From Liolophura sinensis (Eukaryota; Mollusca; Polyplacophora; Chitonida; Chitonidae): a DNA stretch of 64,000 nt. Positions 46,062 to 60,360 of the stretch are shown piece after piece (position 1 is the first letter of the stretch; every line of letters starts with the position of its first letter). The notes under the pieces are model-generated. The model was not told the origin of the DNA. It did no database searches and saw only the letters and a program-made list of their open reading frames with translations. The stretch lies in NCBI RefSeq assembly GCF_032854445.1, contig NC_088296.1, positions 12,622,706 through 12,686,705 of the forward strand. The letters run 5' to 3'. The position numbers and the translations under genes were made by a program.

Positions 46062-49000
46062 ATGGGGAGAATCACCGTTTCTCTGATTCTCCTCTACTTG
46101 GGATTATGGGATGTAATATGTACAGGTAAGTGTATACAGGTAGATACTTATATATATGTATATACTTATCCTGTTTCACTACACCTGTGATGTGGCTACA
46201 ATGTCCCCTGAGAGTGATCAAGACACCTCCTGAGTCTCCGTTTCCCCACTCACGTGAAGTCAGCCAATGGAATTCACTATTTGTGGATATATTCGTCTTT
46301 CTAATCGTCGGCTGTATACACTCAGTAATATTCACTGGGCTTTACCTGCGTATAGTATAGTCTAAATAAGCCTACGCAATAGTATGGGTGCTCGAACTAA
46401 TTTATCGATATTCTTGTGTACCAGTCACAACGGTAGTAATATCCTTTATATGCCTCGATATATCTCAACATACATGCATACCGTAAAATGTCATGTATGT
46501 ACGTTCACGGTTCAGCTGCGCTGGGAGCGTTAGAACATTGAGGGTTAGAGTAGACGGCTACATGCCTACAGTACAGACAGCGATAAACCGGCCCAGTCTA
46601 TCTGTGGATGATTGACTTTTATATTTATATATCCCTGATTTATGTATATTCGTGGGCTGATTTATGTATATTCGTGGGCTTTGGTCGTCACATCATTTTA
46701 TATAGCGAATAAGTCCATTGCAGTCAGTTTAAAGGTCTAATCCATTGCTTACACGCGCCCACCCACCCTCCTCAACCCCACGATTTCTTCCGGGTATCTC
46801 CTACCCATGAAGCATACTTCTGCAAAGGAATAGGCCAGTCACGAGTGAAGCATAGAAATACCCATCAAACAAACACATATAAATGCAACAAGCAGCATGG
46901 CTCAGCTATATAAGCCTATAAGCCGTTACATGTCTACATAGGTTGATATCAGAATAAAGTATAGACTGATCCTTTTGTTTATTTATTCATTTCACTGATA
47001 TGCCCTTCTCAAGATTATTTTACGTGTACGATGACGGTCAGCTTACAGGCATGAACAATGTACTTCTTTTCTAGTGACGTCCTTAAAAGCTGTTTTGTAC
47101 GTAATCCCGTCCTGCATCTCGTAAATTAGATTGGTTGGAATATGCTTTGTTTCTATAACTCTATCATTCACGTTTTGTATTTAAAGACAAACTACGCTGC
47201 ATGGAAATGAAAACGTCTTGAATTTTCTGGAGAAAGGCTGATTAAAATCTCAATTCAGTAAGATCCCTGTTGGCCGTTTGCTAAACATATTTTACAGATC
47301 GCCTTGTCAAGTGACACTGGCGTCGAGTGCTGCATTTTATACCTCTTTGCCATGGAGGGCCCATTTGTTACATATAGAGGCTGGCCAAATGTGGAACATT
47401 TGTTATGTGGACCATTAAATGTGTATGAAAGCCTGTAAAACATGTATGTGTAGTAGAGCTGAGGTATTGGGTAATCAGGCGAACCCATGCATATATAGGG
47501 ATTAACGTAAGAGCCCAGAGATATACAGTTTTTTTTAAAATCCAAATGGCAATGTAATGTTACTCACCTTTACCTAAGAAGGGCACTTTCGGTGCTCAAA
47601 CTCATACACCAGAAACTGGATGTATTACTTAAACCCAAATGCTATGTTCAGACTCATAAATCAAGACGAGGGTGACTCATAAATCAAGAAGAGGATGCAT
47701 GACTTAAATCTAAGGTCTATGTTCAAACTCAGAATTCAATAATAGGATGTATGACTCAAATCTAAGGTCTGTGTTCAGAGTCAGAAATCAAGAATAGGAT
47801 GTATGCCTTAAATCTAAGGTCTGTGTTCAGACTCAGAAATCAAGAAGAGGATGTGTGACTCAAATCTAAGGCCTGTGTTCAGACTCAGAAATCAAGAAGA
47901 GGATGTGTGACTCAAATCTAAGGCCTGTGTTCAGGCTCAGAAATCAAGAATAGGATGTGTGACTCAAATCTAAAGGCCTGTGTTCAAACTCAGAAATCAA
48001 GAAGAGGATGTATGCCTTAAATCTAAGGCCTGTGTTCAGACTCAGAAATCAAGAATAGGATGTATGACTCAAATCTAAGATCTATGTTCAGACTCAAAAA
48101 TCAAGAAGAGGATGTATGACTCAAATCTAAGGTCTGTGTTCGGACTCAGAAATCAAGAATAGGATGTATGACTCAAATCTAAGGTCTATGTTCAGGCTCA
48201 GAAATCAAGAATAGGATGTATGACTCAAATCTAAGGCCTGTGTTCAGACTCAGAAATCAAGAAGAGGATGTATGCCTTAAATCTAAGGCCTGTGTTCAGA
48301 CTCAGAAATCAAGAATAGGATGTATGACTCAAATCTAAGATCTATGTTCAGACTCAAAAATCAAGAAGAGGATGTATGACTCAAATCTAAGGTCTGTGTT
48401 CGGACTCAGAAATCAAGAATAGGATGTATGACTCAAATCTAAGGTCTATGTTCAGACTCAGAAATCAAGAATAGGATGTATGACTCAAATCTAAGGCCTG
48501 TGTTCAGACTCAGAAATCAAGAATAGGATGTATGCCTTAAATCTAAGGCCTGTGTTCAGACTCAGAAATCAAGAATAGGATGTGTGACTCAAATCTAAGA
48601 TCTATGTTCAGACTCAGAAATCAAGAAGAGGATGTATGACTCAAATCTAAGGTCTATGTTCAGGCTCAGAAATCAAGAAGAGGATGTGTGACTCAAATAT
48701 AGGGCCTGTGTTCAGACTCAGAAATCAAGAATAGGATGTATGACTCAAATCTAAGGTCTATGTTCAGGCTCAGGAATCAAGAATAGGATGTATGATTTAA
48801 ATCTAAAGTCTATGTTCAAACTCAGAAATCAAGAAGAGGATGTATGACTCAAATCTAAGGTCTATGTTCAGACTCAGAAATCAAGAAGAGATGTATGATT
48901 TAAATCTAAGGTCTATGTTCGGAATCAGAAATCAGCAGTCGGATGTTTGGTTTTACGGGGTTTTCCCACGAATTCCCGATTCTCCCGTTGCCATCTGCAC

Positions 49001-52000
49001 TGCTCATGAATATTTATTCAATATCTGGAGAGATAAGCTGTGCTGATATCGTCAACTGTTGAAATAAAGATATACACTAATGAGATAGTGTTTCCTGGTG
49101 TGCAGGCGTATATACCCTATACTTCCTAGAGGGAAGATATCTACTTTACATGAGATGGTGCAATCTTCCTGTCAGGTGTTGAGATGACATAGGACTACTG
49201 GACGATCTGACCCTTCAACGACACGGACTGTATTCATAACGTTATGTCCCGTGTCAAATGTTAACCAGTTAGCAACATCTTGGACATGTTGTAACATAAA
49301 ATTTATACCCATTGAAAGGCGCTTTACTGGGTGTATAGCGTTTATGTAGTGTGGAAACCAAAGCCTTCACATAGACCTTACATACGAAAAGAAATATATG
49401 TGATTTTGATAATGGTCACCCGTTGCCGGTAAGGTATACAATCATGTGACGTACATACATTGTTCTAAGTGCTACACCTGGTCACATTTTTACCTGTGAA
49501 GTGAAATATATATATACTTCATGACGTATACGTGGTCACGTATAGTATAACATAATTGCAACGGCCACGCATTGCGACTGTACAAGGAATCCTCATCGTT
49601 TATTTCTGTAATCACATAAATATCCAGAAATGCCCAATCTCTCCGACCCTCACTTTCCCTCATGCAGGTAAACATTGAAGTGTGGTTAGCCTGGCCTACC
49701 ATACATGTACGTACGTGAGTGAGTCAGTGCTTGGGGTTTAACGTCGTGCTCAACAGTTGTACGTACGTAAAGCAAGTTTCTGATGTTTGCGGTGGTAATG
49801 CTGAGATTTTGTATTATACCAACGTCTGTAAGTGACAGTTATACCTAATTCTGCTTAAGACATTATTGGGACAAGTTGCTAGTATTTGAGCAATTACATG
49901 GAAAGTTAGAATAAAACCTTATATTTATTTATTTATTTGATTGGTGTTTTACGCCGTTCTCATGAATATTTCACTTATACGACGGCGGCCAGAATTATGG
50001 TTGGTGGAAACCGGGCACATCCCGGAGGAAACCCACGACCATCCGCAGGTTGCTGTCAGACCTTCCCACGTACGGCCGGAGAGGAAGCCAGCATGAGCTG
50101 GACGAACTCACAGCGACCGAATTGGTGAGAGACTCCTGGGTCATTACGCTGCGCTAGCGCGCTAACCAACTGAGCCACCGAGGCCCCTAAAACCTTATAT
50201 GAGTTAAACATGACAACAGGTTGTATTTCACCGGGTATACATGTAGTTTCCATTCACCAGCTATCACATTGTCGTCGCTGCTCTGGGTTTACTCTCCATG
50301 CTCTAGTCTATGTACATCTAAATGTTCACTGATATGCGTGTGTGAACAAATACGTATAGGGCCTATATGAAAAGGGTGTGTCAGGTTAACCTGGCGACAC
50401 AAGACACGGAATCAGTGGCTTATATACCGTTGAGCTGACGGGTGAATCAAATGCGTGTATGTTGACATATATGAAAGAATATTTGCCGAGTGGGATATAT
50501 AGCCTATACCATTATCATACATGTGTCTCTACACAATAATAAGGAATGACATAACCATGGATCCCAAGTAGATGGTCACATATGACATATCATATATGAC
50601 TGTATTAAATTTATTCCGTGAAAAATGGGTTTCTGCTCTGCCTGATTTGCTTTCAGCATAATGCTGACTGCGGTAGTATAAGTGAAATAATTAGCAAGAC
50701 GCCAATCAAATAAATAAATTCCGGGAAAAATATCAAGAATTTATAAAACGTACTTTCACACAGAGTTTTAATGTCTTTCCCTTGATGCTTATGCCCCATT
50801 TGCAAGTCTTTTGTCTGAGTGATTTGTTCCATGGTGTATACAAACGCTTTTATCTGCGCAATTTTGATAGACAGATCAGGAATTAATATGCAGTGGTAAA
50901 GTTTTTTGGTGTTAGATGCTTGGCAATACAAACGAGAATAGAGAACAAAAACAGAGCAGCGACGACATTGTGATAGTTGACAAATCATATTTTATTATTT
51001 GAAATATGACACACCGAAAGTTATGATATTTTTTACGCATATACATATACTTGAAATTAGAAAAATAATATGCATATGTATGCTGTGGTTGAATATTAAT
51101 CATCTACACGTTTTAAACAGTTCACCTTATCAGATTTCAGAATTATACACTCTGGGCAATCAGTCTGTGGGGAAATATAGGGAACGATATTATCTTACAT
51201 ACCTCTTTTGTATACCATAATATTCTCCACAGCATAATGTTAGCTTAATACCCTGAAGAAGTGTACCTCTCCCCTCTCCTCACGCGCTTACAGTAACCTT
51301 TTCCGCTCACAACATTTTCCGTTCGCAAGAACCTTTATATGAAACTGTCCTATGGAAGAACCATTAGCGAGGATAGCCATTCTATAGCCTCATTCACATG
51401 TGTAGGCCGCTTATTTTTAGTGCTAATTTCATACCTTCAAGTTTTACCATTATGTAAACTGTTACATAAGTTGGTAAATAACATGTTAGTTTAATCCTAT
51501 AATGGGTCATGGCTGTGTACGATTTCCCTTAGAGAATTTGAAAATGTAATAACCGAACTTCCTGTTTCCTACTATTCCTGTTTATGTTCTGTTACTATAT
51601 GTAGTCATTTACTTGCACGTCAGTGGGAATTTGAGGGCATCTTCTGACGCAAACTATAGTTAATAGACACCGCCAAATGCATCTTGAAGATTTACAAACC
51701 TGTAGACATTCTGTGCATGACTAGTCTAATTAAAGGGCTATTCTAGCCGGTGACAGTGATGGCCTAGGACATCTACTTCCGTGATCGTGTATAAATAGGT
51801 GCCGCCATGACTGTAACACGCACATGTGCTGTAGATATGTTAAGCGGCATGCGCGTATTCTGCCAGGTCAGGATATTACCTCTTTCGGCTCTCCCATGTT
51901 AAAGATATTGTGCTGGATAATGAATGAATGAATGAATGAATAAATGAATTAATGAATTAATGAATGAACGACGAAACAAATGAATCCCTGATTGAATGAA

Positions 52001-55000
52001 TGACTGAATGAATAATAGAACAAATCAATGGTCAGGGTTGAACGCAAAGGCCCCACAAACAATGAGAGCGGAAGAATTCGCAAATTCTCGGTTCATCGAC
52101 GGTTTTGAACGTGTTCCAGTAATTTAATGAATGAATGAGTAAATGGATGAATGAGTAAATGGATGAATGAGTAAATGGATGAATGAGTAAATGGATGAAT
52201 GAGTAAATGAATGAATGAGTAAATGAATGAATGAGTAAATGGATGAATGAGTAAATGAATGAATGAGTAAATGGATGAATGAGTAAATGGATAAATGAGT
52301 AAATGGATGAATGAGTAAATGAATGAATGAGTAAATGGATAAATGAGTAAATGGATGAATGAGTAAATGGATAAATGAGTAAATGGATGAATGAGTAAAT
52401 GGATGAATGAGTAAATGGATAAATGAGTAAATGAATGAATGAGTAAATGAATGAATGAGTAAATGGATGAATGAGTAAATGGATGAATGAGTAAATGGAT
52501 GAATGAGTAAATGGATGAATGAGTAAATGGATAAATGAGTAAATGAATGAATGAGTAAATGGATGAATGAGTAAATGGATGAACGATGACCCTTTATCGC
52601 CATATGGCGAGAACATGTTAGGACCAGGAGAGAGTTATACAGCCTTTGACATGATAATGATAGCATTCACTATCTGAACAAATGGGAACAGAGGCTTTTG
52701 AAAGAAGCTAGAAAAGCAGAAATGAATAAAATTCACATTTACTCTAAAAAAAAGAACAAAACAACAAATGTACACTGTTTCGTACACGATGTACCCAAAA
52801 TGTGTGCCGGATTTTGACACATACAAATTGGTGCACACTAAAAGTGTAGGTATATAAAGCTGTATACAAGACACAATTGTGTAAATGTGTTACAATTAAT
52901 GTGTGCCTGTAATGTGTACATTTTGTACACAAATGCTTCAGTTTTTGAGAATAAATATAGCTTGTATGCAATATCCTGACACGTTTCAAAATTTCCCACA
53001 TGGGAGGATTCCAGGTTAGTCACCTTTGTCCAGGATGCGAAGGTCTTCTACTTTTCACTCGTGGGAGTGGGGGGGGGGGGGTATAGAAGCGTATCTGAAA
53101 TAACCGAACATCAGTTTTCTTTTGATTTCTAAGCCTTTATCGTCTTAAAGCCATCTGATATCGTAGCATATTTCTGGTTGGGTGTACGGATGTATATAAA
53201 TGTTAGACCGGAAGTCGATCTCGTAACAGTATAGCTCTGTTGTGTACTTGTGGAGTCATTCTGCCATTGAACGTCGCGAGAACTTTGCCTCAGGATAAAA
53301 ATAAAAACACAAACACATCTCTGGCACACAACATTATAAATGTGCTCCATAAACTCCCACACAAACACATCACTGGCACACAACATTATAAATGTGCTCC
53401 ATAAACTCCCACACAAACACATCACTGGCACACAACATTATAAATGTGCTCCATAAACTCCCACACAAACGCATCACTGGCACACAACATTATAAAGGTG
53501 CCCCATAAATTCCCCCACAAACACATCACTGGCACACAACATTATAAATGTGCTCCATAAACTTCACCACAAACACATCACTGGCACACAACATTATAAA
53601 TGTGCTCCATAAGCTCCACCACAAACATATCACTGGCACATAACATTATACATGTACTCTATAAGCTCCACCACAAACACTTCACTGGCACACAACATTA
53701 TAAATCTGCTCCATAAACTTTACCACAAACACAAATCTGGCACACAACATTATAAATGTGCTCCATAAGCTCCACCACAAACGCCTCTTTGGCACACAAC
53801 ATTATAAATGTGCTCCATAAATTCCCCCACAAACACATCACTGGCACACAGCATTATAAATGTGCTCCATAAACTTCACCACAAACACATCACTGGCACA
53901 CAACATTATAAATGTGCTCCATAAGCTCCACCACAAACATATCACTGGCACACAACATTATAAATGTACTCCATAAGCTCCACCACAAACACATCTTTGG
54001 CACACAACATTATAAATGTACTCCAAAAGCTCCATCACAATTTTATCACTGACACACAACATTATAAGTGTGCTTTATAAATTCCTCCACAAACACATGA
54101 CTGGCACACAACATTTATAAATGTGCTTCATAAATTCCCCCACAAACACATCACTGGCACACAACATTATAAATGTACTCCATAAGCTCCACCACAAACA
54201 CTCCACTGCCACACAACATTATAAATGTGCTCCATGAGCTCCACCACAAACACATGACTGACACACAACATTATAAAGGTGGTTCATCAATTCCACCACC
54301 ACCACATCACTGGCACATAACATTATAAATGTACTCCATAAGCTCCACCACCACCACATCACTGGCACACAACATTATAAATGTACTCCATAAGCTCCAT
54401 CACAAACACATCACTGGCACACAACATTATAAATGTGCTCCATGAGCTCCACCACAAACACATGACTGACACACAACATTATAAAGGTGGTTCATCAATT
54501 CCACCACCACCACATCACTGGCACATAACATTATAAATGTACTACATAAGCTCCACCACCACCACATCACTGGCACACAACATTATAAATGTACTCCATA
54601 AGCTCCACCACAAACACATTACTGACACACAACATTATAAAGGTGGTTCATCAATTCCACCACCACCACAATACTGGCACACAACATTATAAATGTGCTC
54701 CATAAGCTCCACCACAAACACATCACTGGCACACAACATTATAAATGCATTCCATAGACTTTACCACAAACACATCACTGGCACACAACATTATAAATGT
54801 TCTCCATAGACTTCAACACAAATACATCACTGGCACACAAGTTTATAAAGGTGCTTTATAAATTCCTCCAAAAACACATCACTTGCACACAGGTTTATAA
54901 AGGTGCTTTATAAATTCCTCCAAAAACACATCACTTGCACACAGGTTTATAAAGGTGCTTTATAAACTCCACCACAAACACATCACTGGCACACAACATT

Positions 55001-58000
55001 ATAAATGTACTCCATAAGCTCCACCACAAACACATCACTGGCACACAACATTACAAATGTACTCCATAAATTCCCCCACAAACACATCACTGGCACACAA
55101 CATTATAAATGTACTCCATAAATTCCCCCACAAACACATCACTGGCACACAACATTATAAATGTGCTCCATAAACTTCACCACAAACACATCACTGGCAC
55201 ACAACATTATAAATGTACTCCATAAGCTCCACCACAAACACATCACTGGCACACAACATTACAAATGTACTCCATAAATTCCCCACAAACACATCACTGG
55301 CACACAACATTATAAATGTGCTCCATAAACTTCACCACAAACACATCACTGGCACACAACATTATAAATGTACTCCATAAACTCCACCACAAACAAATCA
55401 CTGGCACACAACATTATAAATGTGCTCCATAAACTTCACCACAAACACATCACTGGCACACAACATTATAAATGTGCTCCATAAACTCCACCACAAACAC
55501 ATAACTGGCACACAACATTATAACTGTGATTCATAAACTTCACCACAAACACATCACTGACACACAACATTATATATGTGCTTCATAAACTCCACCACAA
55601 ACACATCACTGGCACACAACATTATAAATGTGCCCCATAAATTCCTCCACAAACACATAACTGGCACACAACATTATAAAGGTGCTTCATAAACTTCACC
55701 ACAAACACATCACTGGCACACAACATTATAAATGTGTTCCATAAGCTCCACCACAATCATATCACTGACACAGAACATTATAAATGTGCCCCATAAATTC
55801 CTCCACAAACACATCACTGGCACACAACACTATAAATGTGCTTCATAAATTCCTTTACAAACACATCACTGGCACACAACATTATAATTGTTCTCCAAAA
55901 GCTCCACCACCACCACTTCACTGGCACACAACATTATAAATGTACTACATAAGCTCCACCACAAACACATCACTGGCACACAACATTATAAATGTTCTCC
56001 ATAGACTTCACCACAAGCACATCACTGGCACACAGGTTTATAAAGGTGCTTTATAAATTCCTCCACAAATACATCACTGGCACACATGTTTAGAAATGTG
56101 CCCCATAAATTCCTCCACAAACAAATCACTGGCACACAACATTATAAATGTCCTCCATAAGCTCCACCACAAACACATCACTGGCACACAACATTGTAAA
56201 TGTACTCGATAAGCTCCACCACAAACACATCTTTGGCATACAGCATCATAAATGTGCTCCATAAGCTCCACCACATACACATCACTGGCACACAGCATTA
56301 TAAATGTACTCCATAAGCTCCACCACAAACACCTCTTTGGCACACAACATTATAAATGTGCTCCATAAGCTCCACCACAAACACATCACCGACACACAAC
56401 ATTATAAATGTACTCCATAAGCTCCACCACAAACATATCACTGGCACACAACATTATAAATGTGCTCCATAAGCTCCACCACAAACACATCAATGGCCCA
56501 CAACATTATAAATGTCCTCCATAAACTCCACGACAGATTCCAAGCATTTAACTTCAATTCAATCCGTCAAAGTAGAAGTAAATAATTAAAGACATAAATG
56601 TTCCTAGCGGTTTGGAAGTAGTTTTCGATGGCATTTCCGAACTGGCGTTTTTCCACTAGTTACGAACAAATGTTTATCTTCCTCATTTTCATTATCATAT
56701 GTAGAAGAGTGTTTATCCTATCCGGTACAGGTCGTCATAGCTCAGTGAACACTTCTTACAGCTTATACTGAACATACATGGGTCTCGTTTTGACACAGCC
56801 ATACAATAACATATGCATGTACTCAGAGATGAACAGGTGCCTTTATTCTCCTCAACACGTGCTGGTTATGTGTTTTATATGGACCTGGCATGCGCAATCG
56901 AATTCGTCCTACGACCGTTGTGCTCCTGCGTACGGAAGCTTCCTGTAAACAACTTTTAGTTATATTCTAATTGCATGTTATGAAAATAAATGTAGTCTTT
57001 GGTTAATCGTCTATGACCAAACCGTGTGGAAATAAAACACTCTGTCTCGACTGTAGAACTCAGGAGATGTCAGTTCCCACAAAATCGAGCTTTATTTGAA
57101 CTATTTATTAATTATATAGACTATTTATTAATATGTACGACTTTCAAAGTGGATTTTAATGTACAGTGTGCAATCGTCTGTGGCAGTTACATGTGTGTGG
57201 GTATTTAAGGGATATAGAATCTAACAACTCACGCTATATCTACTTTCTACACAATGACGGGGCCGGTAAGGGAAACGAGATACATAAACTAAGCCAACTC
57301 CATTTAAGACTGTTTTTTCTGATCCACCAATTTCGGTGGTCTAACTTAGACCGGCTCGGTTTAGTCCACAGTTTTCGTCCGTGTCAACACACAGATGCAT
57401 ACTAATTTCGGATGTGACAGGCGCAGGTTTTCTCCCCCTGTGGGACTTAAGATCTTCTTATTGACGAGTAAAAGCAAGCAGCCGAAAACTGGCGAACCAC
57501 ACATATAACTGACCTGCGTTGTATATAAGGGCGTTAAATACCACTCATTTAAAACGGCATCATAAATGGGCATATATTCAGAGCAAGAACCACGGTCAGG
57601 GCCCGGTTTCACGAAGCACTTTTATACCGGTATTGTAGGCATTACGTCGTCATGGTAGTTTCGAGCTCGTAACATTAAGGGAGCTCCGTAAAACTGGGCC
57701 CTGTATTCTAACTGTGAAACTTCCCAATTTCTATCGCGGCTTCATGAATAGGACAGTTTGACTTTTGAGCTTGAATATTATTATTCAGACATTATTGTGG
57801 AAAGAAGTGATACATAAAACAGGTTATTTGTTTTGGAGTTCTTTCTCCTTTCAGTACAAAAATTATACTTCTCAGTGCAATACGCTCTTTTTTGAAGGCC
57901 GGTCTTGGTTAACAGATTAGAAGATTCTTTGACTGCGCTGGGACTTAAATCTAGTTGTTGCTTTGGACATCTGCACTAATTTTATTATGTGATGTGAAAT

Positions 58001-60309
58001 GCTGCAGGATTCCTGTTAACGGAGTTTATATAAAATGGCCTTGCTATTACTACTACCAGTGAACGTTTACGATTGTTATTTGTGACCACTACTGTAACTT
58101 CCAGAGGAATCTGGTGTTGGCTTGTTAAACATCTTTATACGATTTTTCTACCCATGTTTGTCGGGATAACATGTCAAGCCCTTAGACATGCGCTACTAGA
58201 TTTTCTTCACAATTTATTAAAAAAAAACTTTGCTCAGGACAATTAGAACGAAAAACCTACGATGAATAATCTGTCTGTACGTCCACACTCTGCCAGTGAA
58301 GGAAACAAAATGGATGCAATTTTCGCATCAGCCAGATGACCTCTCGTTGTCATATGACCGAAACATTGTTATGTACGACGTTAAACCCATGTATGCATAC
58401 ACACACTAATCTGCATCAAGCGCGTTTTGTGAACAGAGGCATGTACTGTACCGCTTGCATTCCATGATCCGATGATTTTTTCATCTCATTCATTTCTTTA
58501 TAGAGTTATCCCCCCTAGACGATTACATTCTCCACCACGAGGCATTGAATTATGACACAACCAGGTTGAAAAATCTACATACACGGAGAGAGCGCTCTGT
58601 GGACGATGACGTCAGGCTACAATTTACAGCATATGGAAGGTACGTTTAGTGTCTCCTGTAAACTCACGATAGATCCCGAGTGATTGTTGAATATACCGTG
58701 TAAGTTGTGACTGATAGGCGAGTGATTGTTCTGTGTACCGTATAAGAAAAAGTGTAAAAAAACGTCATTTTTAGGTATTTTTCGACAAGATTCATTGTAT
58801 GCTATTCGTTATTTGCAGGCATTGCCACACATTGTTCAGCGAAGGCTGCACGGTAGTATTAGTTACTCAACATGCTCGATGTGTAAGCTAATTTATTTCA
58901 ATTTGTCATTTGCGCAAACGTACAGTTTGTAGCAGAATTCAGTAAAGGTTATTCTTCATATATGTGTATTTGATGTCGTTGCTTAGTACCTTGTTACATA
59001 TGATGTCGTTGTTGGAAATCTTCATTGGCTGACAAATTGTTGTTCTCTTTCAGAACTTTCCGTCTCAAGCTCAGGGCCGATAACTCTGTATTTAAACATG
59101 ACCACGAGCTGGAGTTTGGTGGTGAAATATCTCGGGGCAATATTAATTTGGCCTATAGGGGCGAAGTTTTAGGTTTGTATATCGCAAGATGTAATATCGA
59201 AATTTTTCGGTTACAGTTTTAATGTATTGGATTTGGTTATGGATGTTTATCCTCTGCAATTGATATTCTGAATTTTATTACTTTGCAAAGTTTGGTTGGT
59301 GTGGTGATATATCAGTTTTATATTTTATCTGTTATCTGGAATTGCGCTACCAAAACTGTGTTACGCCTCTGTTGTTATTACCATTGACTACATTCCGAAT
59401 TTTAACTGCATTTACTACCTTTCTTTTACAATGGACCTATCGTTACTTGGTAACTCCATGTATGAATTATTATTCCTTTGCTGGGAATTGGCTCTACAAT
59501 TTAGCCTTTATTGCCTTGTATTCAGATTCACCCAGAAGTTCAGTATATGGCACTATTATTAATGGGATCTTCCGAGGAGAAATCCATGAACCTGGAACCC
59601 CTACATTCCATATAGAACCGTCGGATCGGTTTTTTGAGGGGATTCCCCCCTACCACTCTGTTATATATTCCGAAGAACATCTACAGACTGATCCTTACAG
59701 GTACGAAGAGAGTTTTTAATAAACATTTTATACAATGTATACTGAAACATGATTTCCATATGTCCAAATGGTTATATTATAGATTCTTCTGCAGTAATAA
59801 CTAATGGCGACCAACGCCAGTTAAATAAATAAATAAATTCTGCAGTGATAGTATGCAATCGGAAATGTTTATTACACCATATTTTAACACCATTCCCAAA
59901 TTATCTTCTTCTCTCGCATTACTGAAATAGTTTTGATAGATATTATTGTTATCTTTGTTTTCCTGCTTGGCATCCAATTATTTGTCGATACAGCCTAAGA
60001 TTATCAACCAATCATATTGTCTCTTTTAGACATTTACGAGGTAACTATACACAGTTTGGATCTGCCTGTGGTTACCGTACCCATGGGAACAAAGAAGACT
60101 TTCAAAAGTCTTCTGCGCAGGTGAGGATAACGTTGGGATACGTTCATGTGATGCCAAATCCCGCATTTTTTTTCCAAAATGGTAGAACTAGAATCTGTCC
60201 AATAACACGCAAATCTCGCTCTAATGTATGATTTCGCAATACATGAGTCTCTCAAGTTTTTTTTCATTAAACACAGTTCACTATGCATTTAATCCCCTGT
60301 TCATTTCAC

Positions 60310-60360
<51 letters not shown>

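Noticed and set aside
52032-52666. ORFs of 194 and 180 codons on the minus strand
   Set aside because: Both are translations of a 16-base tandem repeat in different frames.
53300-56540. CRISPR-like appearance of regularly spaced repeats
   Set aside because: The whole unit repeats with scattered substitutions and there are no unique spacers; the setting is a eukaryotic intron.
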